A stretch of 33,228 nucleotides of DNA, taken from contig CAZOKH010000036.1 in assembly GCA_964580315.1 (NCBI GenBank), forward strand, positions 1 through 33,228. Direction: 5' to 3'. The notes under the pieces are model-generated. The model made no database searches. It worked only from the letters and a program-made list of their open reading frames with translations, and was not told where the DNA came from. Source of the stretch: CAZOKH01 sp964580315. Its GTDB lineage: Bacteria; Chloroflexota; Anaerolineae; Anaerolineales; Anaerolineaceae. Of this stretch, positions 1-8,509 are shown piece by piece (the stretch's first letter is position 1; the number at the start of each line of letters is the position of its first letter). Both the position numbers and the translations under genes were made by a program.

Positions 1-22
1 GAACAATTAAATAGAATAAACA

Positions 23-55
23 GGCTGCTCCTTGTGTGGAGCAGCCTTTCCTTTT
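23..55 (+). terminator. Intrinsic terminator of an off-window upstream gene
   Basis: A 9-bp perfect stem (GGCTGCTCC at 23-31 and GGAGCAGCC at 38-46) with a 6-nt loop is followed by a T-rich run (TTTCCTTTT). It most likely ends a plus-strand gene lying to the left of the window. Confidence 0.8.
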
Positions 56-71
56 AATGATTTACCTTTGA

Positions 72-88
72 AACCATTCTGAATGGTT
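72..88. promoter_or_regulatory. Short perfect dyad upstream of the MalT-like regulator
   Basis: AACCATTC and GAATGGTT form an 8-bp perfect inverted repeat with a one-base centre. It lies about 65 bp upstream of a TATAAT hexamer and about 100 bp upstream of the regulator start. The size and symmetry suit an operator for a dimeric DNA-binding protein, but no cognate protein can be named. Confidence 0.3.
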
Positions 89-152
89 CAAAACAAATAC
101 ACCAGGCCATCCTTTCATGCTTCCAAAAACCAATGCACTATACAGGCTGATA

Positions 153-158
153 TATAAT
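153..158 (+). promoter_or_regulatory. Probable -10 element of the MalT-like regulator
   Basis: A perfect TATAAT lies 30 bp upstream of the GTG start. No good -35 hexamer is seen at 16-18 bp spacing, so the promoter may depend on an activator. Confidence 0.35.
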
Positions 159-188
159 TTAAATTGCACGTAGATCGGAGAAAAATGG

Positions 189-2912
189 GTGACTGATCTG
201 TTACTATCCACAAAACTATTCATCCCTTCAAACCGTCCCAATCAAATCCATCGGCCGCAGCTTATAACCATGCTAAATGAAGGATTGGAACGCCGTCTCA
301 CTTTGATTTCGGCGCCGCCGGGTTTTGGCAAAACCATGCTGCTGGCCGGTTGGGTCAAAGAATGCGGTATGCCGGCAGCCTGGATATCTCTGGACGAAGG
401 CGATAACGACATCATCCGCCTGCTTTCTTACCTGCTGACCGCGCTGCAAACTGTGCAGCCCGGCCTGGGAGACGATGCGCTTCAGGTGCTGCAAACGCCG
501 CAACTGCCCATCCAGCAGGTGTTGGTTGCCACCATCAACGAAATCACCAATGAACGCACCGAGCCGTTCATTGTGGTGCTGGATGACTACCATGTCATCG
601 AAAACCAGGAAGTGCATGCCATGCTGGCATATCTCCTTGATCACATGCCGCCTCAAATGCACCTCTACCTGGCCAGCCGCACCAACCCGCCGCTGCCGGT
701 TTCACGGCTGCGCGCCAAAGATCAATTGGTGGAAATTCGCACCAAAGATTTGCGCTTTTCAACAACCGAAACCGATCAATTCTTAAACCATGCGCTTGGT
801 TTAAACCTGAGCGGCGATGTCATCTCAGCCCTTGCCAACCGCACCGAGGGCTGGGCGGCAGGCCTTCACATGACGGCTGCCTCACTGCGCGGGCGGCCCG
901 ACCCCGAACAGTTTATCCGCCAGTTCACCGGCAGCAATCAATATATTTTCGATTACCTCTTGGAAGAAGTGCTCCACAACCAGCCGCAGGACATTCAGGA
1001 TTTCTTGCTGTACACCTCCATTCTCAACCGCCTGTGCAGCCCCCTGTGCGATCTGCTGACCGGTCAGAAAAACAGCCAGGTAATTCTGGAATGGATGGAG
1101 CAGACCAACCTGTTCATCACCCCTATGGATGAAACCCACACCTGGTTCCGCTATCACCAGTTGTTTGCCGAAATCTTGCGCAAGCGCTTGCAGCAAACCC
1201 AACCCCGGCTGTTCATCCAACTGCACCAAAAAGCCAGCCGCTGGATGCTGGAAAATAACTTCTGGCTTGAAGCCTACCGGCTTGCCGCGGTTGCAGAAGA
1301 TATTGATCTTACCATCGAGATCGTCGAAAAAGCCAGCCAGGATTTAATTGAACGCGGTCACATTACCACCCTGCACGCCTGGATTGAACGGCTCCCATCG
1401 GAGCGCGTAAGTGTCAATGCTCACCTGTGCATCAGCTACGCCTGGTGCTGCCTGATTATCAAAGATTCCAGCCAGGCGGCAATTCACTATTTGCAGCAGG
1501 CTGAAGGGCTTGTCCATGATCTTAAAATGGATGCCGATGCCAAAAACAGTCTCCTGGGGCGCATCTACGGCATTCGCTCCATTGCCTACATCTATACCGG
1601 AGATTTTGTCACATCAGCCGAGATCGCCAATCAAGCCCAACGTTTCATTTCAGAAAATGACGCCTTTGCACTGAATGTAATCGCCTGGGCGCAATTTTTC
1701 TCCGGGTTCATCACTTCTGGTACAGAGCCCAATACCCAGACGTTGCTAAAACACATCGAAACAAAAAGAAACATCAGCAATAATTTCCTCGCGGTCATGT
1801 CGTTGTATGCTGTTGGAATGGTTAGAGTTTATACAGGCAATCTGCGGCAGGCTGACCAAATATTGCGAAAGGGATTGTCGCTTTACTCCGATTCCGATTC
1901 ACTAGAAGAAACCTTTGAGAAGGATTTTTCATTAAACAATTTGCTCTACTTTGGTTTGAGTGAACTGGCCCGCGAACGTAATCAGCTATTGCAGGCGCTC
2001 CAGTACAGCGAAAAAGCACAGGCATTGTATGAAAAATGGGAAAACTCTGAATTGCTGGTTGACCTGTATAACGCCAAAGCCCGCATCTATCAAAACCTGG
2101 GGAAACCTGGTGAAGCCAATCGTATCATCAACAAATCACTGAACATTTGCAATGCCGGCAAAGTGGTCGCGGTAACCCTTTGCATGACCCGTCTCATCTA
2201 TGCGCGCATCTTAATCCTGCAGGGCAATTTGCCCGCTGCCTGGGAACAAATTCATCAAATTGACATCTTGAGAAACCAACACCTGATAGGCGAGTCGCTC
2301 TCCCACATGCTTGTCAAAGGCATGAAAACCAACATCCACGCCTGGCTGTTGATCCTGGATGGACAGCACCAGGAAGCCGCTGATATGCTTGAAGCAATCC
2401 TGGAAGAAATGAAAGCCAGCAAATGGCTGCTTATTTTGCTGGAATCGTATGCGCTTCTGGCAATAAGCCATCACCTTTTAAACCACCGCCAGTCTGCATG
2501 CCACTGGCTTGACCTGGCATTAACCCAGGCAGAACCCGAAGGCATCCTGCGCACATTCCTCGACCTGGGAAGTTTATTTCAACCCGTCCTGCTGGCATAC
2601 CGTGCCGATTTCATCCGCGATGCCCGTTTATCTGCCTTTATAGATTCCATACTGGACGCATTTGCCAGGGAAACAACAGCCGTTCAAGCCGACCAGCATA
2701 AAGAGCTGCCCTCCAACAATCTGTTGAGCGAGCGGGAAATGGAAGTATTGACACTGCTGGCTGCCGGGCACACCAATCCGCAAATCGCCGAAAAGCTGGT
2801 TTTGGGAACCAGCACAGTGAAAACGCACACCCTCAACATCTATCGCAAGCTGGGGGTCAGCAACCGCACCCAGGCGCTGATCCGCGCTAAAGAACTGGGC
2901 GTCATAAAATAA
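189..2912 (+). CDS. MalT-like LuxR-family ATP-dependent transcriptional regulator
   Basis: This is a large signal-transduction ATPase (STAND class) transcription factor of 907 residues, the size of MalT. The Walker A motif SAPPGFGKT is at residues 41-49 and the Walker B FIVVLDDYH at about 127-135. A long helical region rich in TPR-like repeats (about 330-830) should be the effector-sensing part. The C-terminal LuxR helix-turn-helix begins with LLSEREMEVL near 845 and contains the typical NPQIAEKL and STVKTHTLNIYRKL segments. The start is GTG at 189 with GGAG at 177-180; the ATG at 185 runs straight into a stop. Such proteins bind ATP and an inducer, oligomerise and activate promoters. The inducer and targets cannot be read here; the transporter operon that follows is a candidate target by position only. 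Confidence 0.93.
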   Translation: MTDLLLSTKLFIPSNRPNQIHRPQLITMLNEGLERRLTLISAPPGFGKTMLLAGWVKECGMPAAWISLDEGDNDIIRLLSYLLTALQTVQPGLGDDALQVLQTPQLPIQQVLVATINEITNERTEPFIVVLDDYHVIENQEVHAMLAYLLDHMPPQMHLYLASRTNPPLPVSRLRAKDQLVEIRTKDLRFSTTETDQFLNHALGLNLSGDVISALANRTEGWAAGLHMTAASLRGRPDPEQFIRQFTGSNQYIFDYLLEEVLHNQPQDIQDFLLYTSILNRLCSPLCDLLTGQKNSQVILEWMEQTNLFITPMDETHTWFRYHQLFAEILRKRLQQTQPRLFIQLHQKASRWMLENNFWLEAYRLAAVAEDIDLTIEIVEKASQDLIERGHITTLHAWIERLPSERVSVNAHLCISYAWCCLIIKDSSQAAIHYLQQAEGLVHDLKMDADAKNSLLGRIYGIRSIAYIYTGDFVTSAEIANQAQRFISENDAFALNVIAWAQFFSGFITSGTEPNTQTLLKHIETKRNISNNFLAVMSLYAVGMVRVYTGNLRQADQILRKGLSLYSDSDSLEETFEKDFSLNNLLYFGLSELARERNQLLQALQYSEKAQALYEKWENSELLVDLYNAKARIYQNLGKPGEANRIINKSLNICNAGKVVAVTLCMTRLIYARILILQGNLPAAWEQIHQIDILRNQHLIGESLSHMLVKGMKTNIHAWLLILDGQHQEAADMLEAILEEMKASKWLLILLESYALLAISHHLLNHRQSACHWLDLALTQAEPEGILRTFLDLGSLFQPVLLAYRADFIRDARLSAFIDSILDAFARETTAVQADQHKELPSNNLLSEREMEVLTLLAAGHTNPQIAEKLVLGTSTVKTHTLNIYRKLGVSNRTQALIRAKELGVIK

Positions 2913-2934
2913 CCGGCATACAACCATCTTTCCG

Positions 2935-2972
2935 CAACCTCCACCAAATGGTGGAGGTTGTTTGGTTTTATT
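2935..2972 (+). terminator. Intrinsic terminator after the MalT-like regulator
   Basis: An 11-bp perfect stem (CAACCTCCACC at 2935-2945, GGTGGAGGTTG at 2950-2960) with an AAAT loop is followed by TTTGGTTTTATT. It separates the regulator from the transporter operon. Confidence 0.85.
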
Positions 2973-3067
2973 GGCGCGCCATCTTTCCACCATCCAAATC
3001 CACCCGCCGGTTGATGACACCGGGCGCCCGAAAAGGTATGCTTTTGTTAACAAAGATGGAGCAGCGC

Positions 3068-3334
3068 ATGGTGTGTACTTTTCGGGTCAAGGGTTCTCTG
3101 GGAGCGAACTGGGCTGATTATTTTCCCGGTTTGCGCATGGAAACCTCGCCCGAAGCGGTTACCCTGCTCAGCGGCCGGGTGACCGACCAATCGGAGTTTA
3201 TCGGCATCCTCAATCAAATTCACAATTTTGGACTGGTTTTGCTATATGTGCACTGCACGGTTGATGAAATGAATGATCATGCTGCTGCACCGGTGGAACG
3301 GAATGAACATGCCAATACTGGACAGAATTTTTAA
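3068..3334 (+). CDS. Small conserved protein at the head of an ABC transporter operon
   Basis: An 88-residue protein beginning MVCTFRVKGSLG. The ATG at 3068 was chosen because GGAG lies 6 bp before it; in-frame starts at 3056 and 3038 have poorer ribosome-binding sites. The pattern (a strand ending in VKG, then WADYFPGL, a short strand, a GRVTDQSEFIGILNQI helix and LGLVLLYVHC-like final strand) resembles small uncharacterised proteins I recall from Chloroflexota that often sit beside ABC or regulator genes. There is no signal peptide or membrane segment, so it should be cytoplasmic. Its 3' end overlaps the next gene by 32 nt, which implies translational coupling. The last 20 residues are hydrophilic and may be poorly conserved because of that overlap. 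Function unknown; a ligand-sensing or regulatory subunit is speculative. Confidence 0.7.
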   Translation: MVCTFRVKGSLGANWADYFPGLRMETSPEAVTLLSGRVTDQSEFIGILNQIHNFGLVLLYVHCTVDEMNDHAAAPVERNEHANTGQNF

Positions 3335-4106
3335 GAAAAACGGGAGCAAACCCGTCGAATCCCCAACCCCTGCCGCCGCGCCCTATCTAATTCAACTGGC
3401 TGGTTTGAAAAAAACGTATATCAGCCCCGGCGGCTCATTCACAGCATTGAAAGGCATCGACCTCACCGTTGACCGCGGAGAATTTGTCGCCATCGTGGGC
3501 AAGTCGGGCTGTGGAAAATCGACTCTGATCAACATGATCACCGGCATCGACCAGCCCAGCGCCGGCGAAATCTGGGTGGATCACACCGCTGTGCATACCC
3601 TCACAGAAGAACAAATTGCCCTGTGGCGCGGCAAATCCATCGGCGTCATCTTCCAGTTCTTCCAACTGCTGCCCACCCTCACTGCTGTTGAAAACGTCAT
3701 GCTGCCCATGGACTATTCCAACAAATACCCGCCGGAAGAACGCCCCGAGCGGGCCATGACGCTGCTGGGCAGGCTGGCAATGGCCGATTCAGCGCACCGG
3801 CTGCCCGCCGAGCTTTCAGGCGGCGAGCAGCAAAGCATTGCCGTTGCGCGCGCGCTGGCCAACGATCCTCCCATCATTGTCGCCGACGAGCCCACCGGCA
3901 ACCTGGATACACGTTCAGCCGACCGGGTTTTCAGCCTGTTTGGCGACCTGGTATCAGATGGAAAAACCGTGTTGATGGTAACCCACGACCGCGACCTGGC
4001 AAAGCGCACCCGGCGCATTGTCACCCTGGCCGACGGGCTGATCGTCGCCATGCAAGAATTGCAGCCGCCGTCCAATGGGAAAGCGGTGCAGGAGAAGCAG
4101 CCGTGA
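3303..4106 (+). CDS. ABC transporter ATP-binding protein, MacB/LolD type (first of two)
   Basis: ATPase subunit of an FtsX-type ABC transporter, 267 residues. Motifs seen: Walker A GKSGCGKST (about 66-74), Q-loop in IGVIFQFFQLLP, signature LSGGEQQSIA, Walker B IIVADEPTGNLD and the switch histidine in VLMVTHD. The signature reads EQQSIA where QQQRIA is usual, so the normally conserved arginine is a serine. The ATG at 3303 was chosen because GGTGG lies 6 bp upstream; a start at 3273 would lengthen the overlap with the small gene before it. The last four bases are shared with the next gene (GTGA). The roughly 30 residues ahead of the fold are a loose Ser/Pro/Ala-rich extension. Confidence 0.93.
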   Translation: MNMPILDRIFKKNGSKPVESPTPAAAPYLIQLAGLKKTYISPGGSFTALKGIDLTVDRGEFVAIVGKSGCGKSTLINMITGIDQPSAGEIWVDHTAVHTLTEEQIALWRGKSIGVIFQFFQLLPTLTAVENVMLPMDYSNKYPPEERPERAMTLLGRLAMADSAHRLPAELSGGEQQSIAVARALANDPPIIVADEPTGNLDTRSADRVFSLFGDLVSDGKTVLMVTHDRDLAKRTRRIVTLADGLIVAMQELQPPSNGKAVQEKQP

Positions 4107-4801
4107 AACCCAATCAAACCATCATCCATCTTGAAAAACTGGTCAAGGTCTATCAGGGACTTGGAGGTGAAGTGCGCGCCCTCAAAGGAGTCGATTTATC
4201 GGTAACAGCGGGTGAATATGTGGTCATCACCGGCAAATCGGGCAGCGGCAAAACCACGCTGATCAACATGATTTCAGGGCTTGATCAATGCACAGCCGGC
4301 AAAATTCGGGTTGGCAGCGCCGAGTTGGAACACATGAACCTGGAAGAAACCTGCCGGTGGCGCTTGAGTCATGTCGGGGTGGTGTTTCAAACTTTCGAGT
4401 TGCTGCCAACCCTGACGGTGGTTCAAAATGTGATGCTGCCCATGGATTTTGCCGATGTTGTGCCGCTTTCAGAACACCGCGAGCGCGCCATGCAGTTGCT
4501 TGAAAAAATGGAAATCGCCGACCACGCCGACAAGTTTCCTTCCGCCGTTTCTGGCGGGCAGCAGCAGCGCATTGCCATTGCCCGCGCGCTGGCAAACGAT
4601 CCCCCCATCATCCTGGCTGATGAACCAACCGGCAGCCTCGACTCGGTGACCACCGGCGTGATGCTGGAGATTTTCGAAGGGCTGGTTGAGCAGGGAAAAA
4701 CCGTTGTCCTCGTCACACACGACAACGATATCGCCAGCCGCGCCCCGCGCACGCTGGTGTTATCCGATGGTGAATTTGTAGATGAAAAGAGCCGCCCATG
4801 A
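4103..4801 (+). CDS. ABC transporter ATP-binding protein, MacB/LolD type (second)
   Basis: A second ATPase subunit, 232 residues, with GKSGSGKTT (about 44-52), a Q-loop in VGVVFQTFELLP, the canonical signature VSGGQQQRIA, Walker B IILADEPTGSLD and the switch histidine in VLVTHD. It starts with GTG overlapping the previous stop and ends in ATGA overlap with the permease, so all three are translationally coupled. Two similar but non-identical ATPases next to a single permease suggest an ATPase heterodimer in which the first carries the altered signature. This protein keeps every catalytic motif. Confidence 0.94.
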   Translation: MKPNQTIIHLEKLVKVYQGLGGEVRALKGVDLSVTAGEYVVITGKSGSGKTTLINMISGLDQCTAGKIRVGSAELEHMNLEETCRWRLSHVGVVFQTFELLPTLTVVQNVMLPMDFADVVPLSEHRERAMQLLEKMEIADHADKFPSAVSGGQQQRIAIARALANDPPIILADEPTGSLDSVTTGVMLEIFEGLVEQGKTVVLVTHDNDIASRAPRTLVLSDGEFVDEKSRP

Positions 4802-7194
4802 TGCGAACACGCTGGTACAAAATTCGAAATGATTTGCTGACCAATAAAACGCGCACCTTTTTAATCATTCTTTCCATCGCCATTGGATTGATCGCCGTTG
4901 GCACCATTGTCAGCGCCCGTGCGGTGCTCTCCACAGAGATTCAGCGCAGCTATGCCGCCATAGTCCCTTCCAATGGAACCATTCGCACCGCGGAATTGTT
5001 TGAAAAAGATTTTGTCAATTCGGTGCGCCGCATTGACGGCGTGCAAGAAGCCGATGCCCGCCGCCTGTTCACGGTGCGCTGCCAGACCCGGCCCGGCGAA
5101 TGGGAAACCATCAACATCTATGTCGTGGATGATTATGAAAAAATCAGGCTGAACAAAATTTTTCCCAACGAAGGCGCTTTTCCTCCGCCGGAACGCGAGA
5201 TTTTGATTGAACGCGCTGCCATGCAGGTGTTGGATATTGCCATTGGCGACGTTATAAGGATCGAAATGCCCAACGGCAAAATCCGCAAGTTAACCGTCAG
5301 CGGAACCGTCCACGACATGTCGCAAATGCCGGCGCAAATGGATAACACGCCCTATGGCTACATCAGCTTTGAAACTCTGAAATGGTTCGGACAGTCTTAC
5401 GGTTTCAATGAACTCAACATTGCCACTGAAAACCCCGAAGATGCCGGTTTTGTGCAAGCCGTAAACAGCGAAGTGAAAAATCATGCCGAACGCAGCGGCA
5501 TGACTCCCTCATTGGCGCTTGTTGCCGAACCAGGACAACTGCCGCTGGATGATTTACTGAATGCCATTTTGTTGTTGATGGGTTTTTTAGGGTTTCTCTC
5601 GCTGATGATGAGCGCCATTCTCATCATCAACACCGTCACCGCCATGCTGGCGCAGCAGCGCCGTCAAATTGGAATCTTGAAAGCCATTGGCGCCACCACC
5701 CGCCAACTGCTGGAAATGTACCTGGCGATGGTGTGCTGCTATGGGGCGGCGGCATTGATCATCTCCATCCCGGTCAGCATTGCGGCTTCGCGCGCACTCA
5801 GCCTGTTCCTGGCAAAGATGTTCAACTTTGACCTGCTGCATTTCTCCGTTCCATTCACTTCCATTCTGATCCAGGTCATCACCGGGCTGCTGGTGCCTGT
5901 GCTGGCTTCTCTTACGCCGTTTTTGAACATGCTCAAGGTCTCTGCCGTCCAGGCCATGAGCGCGTTTGGCAACTTCAAATCGGCTAGAAGCAAAAGTTGG
6001 ATTGACCGGGCGATTTCGGGCAGCAAATTATGGTTTGCCCGCTTTGTCCTCTTTCGTCCGCAATTGCTGTCCATCCGCAATCTATTCCGCAGCAAACAAC
6101 GCCTGTTGTTCACCCTCATCACGCTGGTACTGGGAGGAGGCATATTCATCTCCGTTTTCAGCACCCAGTCGTCCATTGAACGCACCCTGGCTGATTTTAT
6201 CAAATGGTACAACTTCGATGTGATGGTCAACCTGCAAAGACCATACCGTACACAAGAAATTGAACACGCCGGGATGCAAATTCAGGAGGTAAAGCATATC
6301 GAGTTCTGGAAAATGCTCCCCTCCCGCATGGTGCGTTCAGACAAGAGTGAAACCACCACCATCAACATGATAGTGGTTCGCACCAACACCCCTAACGCGC
6401 CCTCGCCCACCATAACCGAAGGCCGCTGGCTGCTGCCAGACGATGAAAACGCCATCATCATCTCCAGCACTTTTGCGCGCGACGAAAACTTACATCTTGG
6501 AGACTGGATCACCCTGAAAATTGACGGCGATGACCAACCCTTCCAGGTGGTAGGAGTCAGCCTGGGAATCGCCGCCCCCATGGCTTATACCAATTTCTCC
6601 TACATTTCCCGCATCACCGATGAAGTGAATCAGGCAGATGCCGTTCTCATCAGCCTGAAAAACCCGGCAGCCCTGCACAGGGAAACCGTTAATCAAATTG
6701 AACGGCATTTTAAGGACAAGGGATTTCAAGTTTACAGCGTCATCACCATGCAAGATGAAACCGCCGAAGCCTACAACCTGTTCGGCGTCATCACCAGTTT
6801 GCTGCTCATCATGGCTGTGCTGCTAGCGCTGGTTGGCGGGCTGGGGTTAATGGGCACCATGGGCATCAATGTGCTCGAACGCACCCGCGAAATCGGCGTT
6901 ATGCGTGCCATTGGCGCATCCAACCGCAATGTGTCCAACGTGTTCATCATGGAGGGCATGGTCATTGGATTGATCAGTTGGCTGTTCGGGGCGCTGCTGG
7001 CGATCCCGCTCATGTTTTTACTGAACAGCGGCATCGGCCTGGCGCTGATTGGAGCGCCGCTGAACTATGCTTATTCTTTCCAGGGAGTGTGGGGGTGGCT
7101 GGCGCTGGTTTTAGCCTTGAGCGCGCTTGCCAGTTTCATTCCCGCCCGTAATGCTTCAAAACTAACCGTTCGAGAGGTGTTATCTTATGAATAA
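4798..7194 (+). CDS. FtsX-like ABC transporter permease with two FtsX domains
   Basis: A 798-residue integral membrane protein. An N-terminal membrane segment lies at about 18-42, followed by an extracytoplasmic MacB-PCD-like domain to about 245, then three membrane segments (about 250-385). A second half repeats the plan: a segment near 435-455, an extracytoplasmic domain (about 460-650), and three final segments (about 660-795). Both halves carry the FtsX signature (RQIGILKAIGA; REIGVMRAIGA). In this family ATP hydrolysis drives movement of the outer domain, used for lipoprotein or lipid handling, peptide export or resistance. Because both halves are in one chain, it could form a complete transporter with one ATPase heterodimer. 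The stop overlaps the start of the HlyD gene by 8 nt. Confidence 0.93.
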   Translation: MMRTRWYKIRNDLLTNKTRTFLIILSIAIGLIAVGTIVSARAVLSTEIQRSYAAIVPSNGTIRTAELFEKDFVNSVRRIDGVQEADARRLFTVRCQTRPGEWETINIYVVDDYEKIRLNKIFPNEGAFPPPEREILIERAAMQVLDIAIGDVIRIEMPNGKIRKLTVSGTVHDMSQMPAQMDNTPYGYISFETLKWFGQSYGFNELNIATENPEDAGFVQAVNSEVKNHAERSGMTPSLALVAEPGQLPLDDLLNAILLLMGFLGFLSLMMSAILIINTVTAMLAQQRRQIGILKAIGATTRQLLEMYLAMVCCYGAAALIISIPVSIAASRALSLFLAKMFNFDLLHFSVPFTSILIQVITGLLVPVLASLTPFLNMLKVSAVQAMSAFGNFKSARSKSWIDRAISGSKLWFARFVLFRPQLLSIRNLFRSKQRLLFTLITLVLGGGIFISVFSTQSSIERTLADFIKWYNFDVMVNLQRPYRTQEIEHAGMQIQEVKHIEFWKMLPSRMVRSDKSETTTINMIVVRTNTPNAPSPTITEGRWLLPDDENAIIISSTFARDENLHLGDWITLKIDGDDQPFQVVGVSLGIAAPMAYTNFSYISRITDEVNQADAVLISLKNPAALHRETVNQIERHFKDKGFQVYSVITMQDETAEAYNLFGVITSLLLIMAVLLALVGGLGLMGTMGINVLERTREIGVMRAIGASNRNVSNVFIMEGMVIGLISWLFGALLAIPLMFLLNSGIGLALIGAPLNYAYSFQGVWGWLALVLALSALASFIPARNASKLTVREVLSYE

Positions 7195-8476
7195 AAACAT
7201 CATCCCTGCATACTTTACCAGGTTTGGAAATTGGCTGAGTGCACGAGGCGTTGAAACAATTAACTTTCTCAAAATGCAATCCCCGCGCAAGTCCATTGCC
7301 ATTGGTTCCATCCTCTTCGCAGCGGCTCTGGTTGGATACTTCAACCTGGCAAACCGATCAGCAAAACCGATGGGGAACGCAGCCGGTCACAACGCTGCCC
7401 CGGCTTTCGCCGATGAAGAACTGGTTGAAGGCAAAGTAGTGCCGCTCCAATACACCTCCTTAAGCTTTGCCGCGCCCGGAGTGGTGGAAGAATTGCTGGC
7501 GGCCGAAGGCAATTCGGTGCAAGCCGGTGAAACCCTGGCTGTGTTGAAAGGCAAGCAGCAGGCCGATGCCGCCATTCGCACCGCCGAATATGAAGTATTG
7601 GCGGCCGGTCATGAACTGAAAGCCTTCACCGACCGGGCAGCCGTTGAAACCGCCTCGGCGCAACTGGAGTTTGCCCGCGCCCAAACCGAACTGGATGACG
7701 CCCGCGAAAACCGCGAACGCCAGGAATACCGCCTCACATCTGACCTCACACTCAACACCATCCATGCCAATTACATGTTGGCTGAAGACGAACTGCGCAA
7801 AGCCAATGACGAATTTGCCGGCTTGAAAGACCGGTCAGTCAACGACCTGGAGCGCGCCGCAGCCCTGAGCAAACTATCGGCAGCGCAACAGAAGCGCGAC
7901 AAGTCGCTCAGCAACCTCAACGAAGCCCTCAAGAAGCCCGACGCCAACAAAGTCGGAGAAGCCGATGCCCGCCTGGCTCTGGCAAAGGCCGCTTATGACG
8001 AAGCCCAAAAACAATTTGACAAAGTGAAAGACGGCCCTGACCCTGAAAAACTGGAAATTTTGCAGGAAAAACTGCGTAGCGCCAGAGCCCGCCTGGCAGC
8101 CGCGCAGGCCGGTCTCAATGACCTGTATCTACGCGCACCATTTTCCGGTGTAATCCTCGGCATTGATATCCAACCTGGTGAGGCAGTGAATCTCAACCCC
8201 GTGATTCATGTTGCCGACACAACGAGCTGGATGGTCGAGACCACCGACTTGAATGAACTGGAAATTGTAGGTATCCAGGAAAATACACCCACCATCATCA
8301 CCATCGATGCCCTTCCCGACCTGGAACTGGCAGGCAAGGTGGTACGCATCAACCGCTTTGGTGAAGATCGCGACGGCGATATTCTGTACACCGTAACCAT
8401 CGCTTTGAATCAGCCCGATCCCCGCTTGATGTGGAACATGACCGCGTTTGTGCGCCTGTTGACGCACGCCCAATAA
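7187..8476 (+). CDS. HlyD-type membrane fusion (adaptor) protein
   Basis: A 429-residue adaptor with one N-terminal membrane anchor (about 36-55, SIAIGSILFAAALVGYF). Lipoyl-like halves flank a long Ala/Glu/Lys/Arg-rich coiled coil (about 120-310): the first half at about 78-120 includes APGVVEELLAAEGNSVQAGE, the second contains LRAPFSGVILGIDIQPGE. A beta-barrel region follows and ends near LMWNMTAFVRL. GAGAGG lies about 10 bp before the ATG at 7187. In Gram-negative systems such proteins bridge to an outer-membrane channel. In a probable monoderm host it more likely shapes the extracytoplasmic part of the FtsX complex. Confidence 0.9.
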   Translation: MNKNIIPAYFTRFGNWLSARGVETINFLKMQSPRKSIAIGSILFAAALVGYFNLANRSAKPMGNAAGHNAAPAFADEELVEGKVVPLQYTSLSFAAPGVVEELLAAEGNSVQAGETLAVLKGKQQADAAIRTAEYEVLAAGHELKAFTDRAAVETASAQLEFARAQTELDDARENRERQEYRLTSDLTLNTIHANYMLAEDELRKANDEFAGLKDRSVNDLERAAALSKLSAAQQKRDKSLSNLNEALKKPDANKVGEADARLALAKAAYDEAQKQFDKVKDGPDPEKLEILQEKLRSARARLAAAQAGLNDLYLRAPFSGVILGIDIQPGEAVNLNPVIHVADTTSWMVETTDLNELEIVGIQENTPTIITIDALPDLELAGKVVRINRFGEDRDGDILYTVTIALNQPDPRLMWNMTAFVRLLTHAQ

Positions 8477-8509
8477 ACACCCGCTTATACCAAGTTTGTG
8501 GAGAAAAAC

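Noticed and set aside
2948..3067. Longer N-terminus for the small operon-head protein
   Set aside because: The extra 40 codons begin inside the terminator of the preceding gene and have no family-like sequence or good ribosome-binding site.
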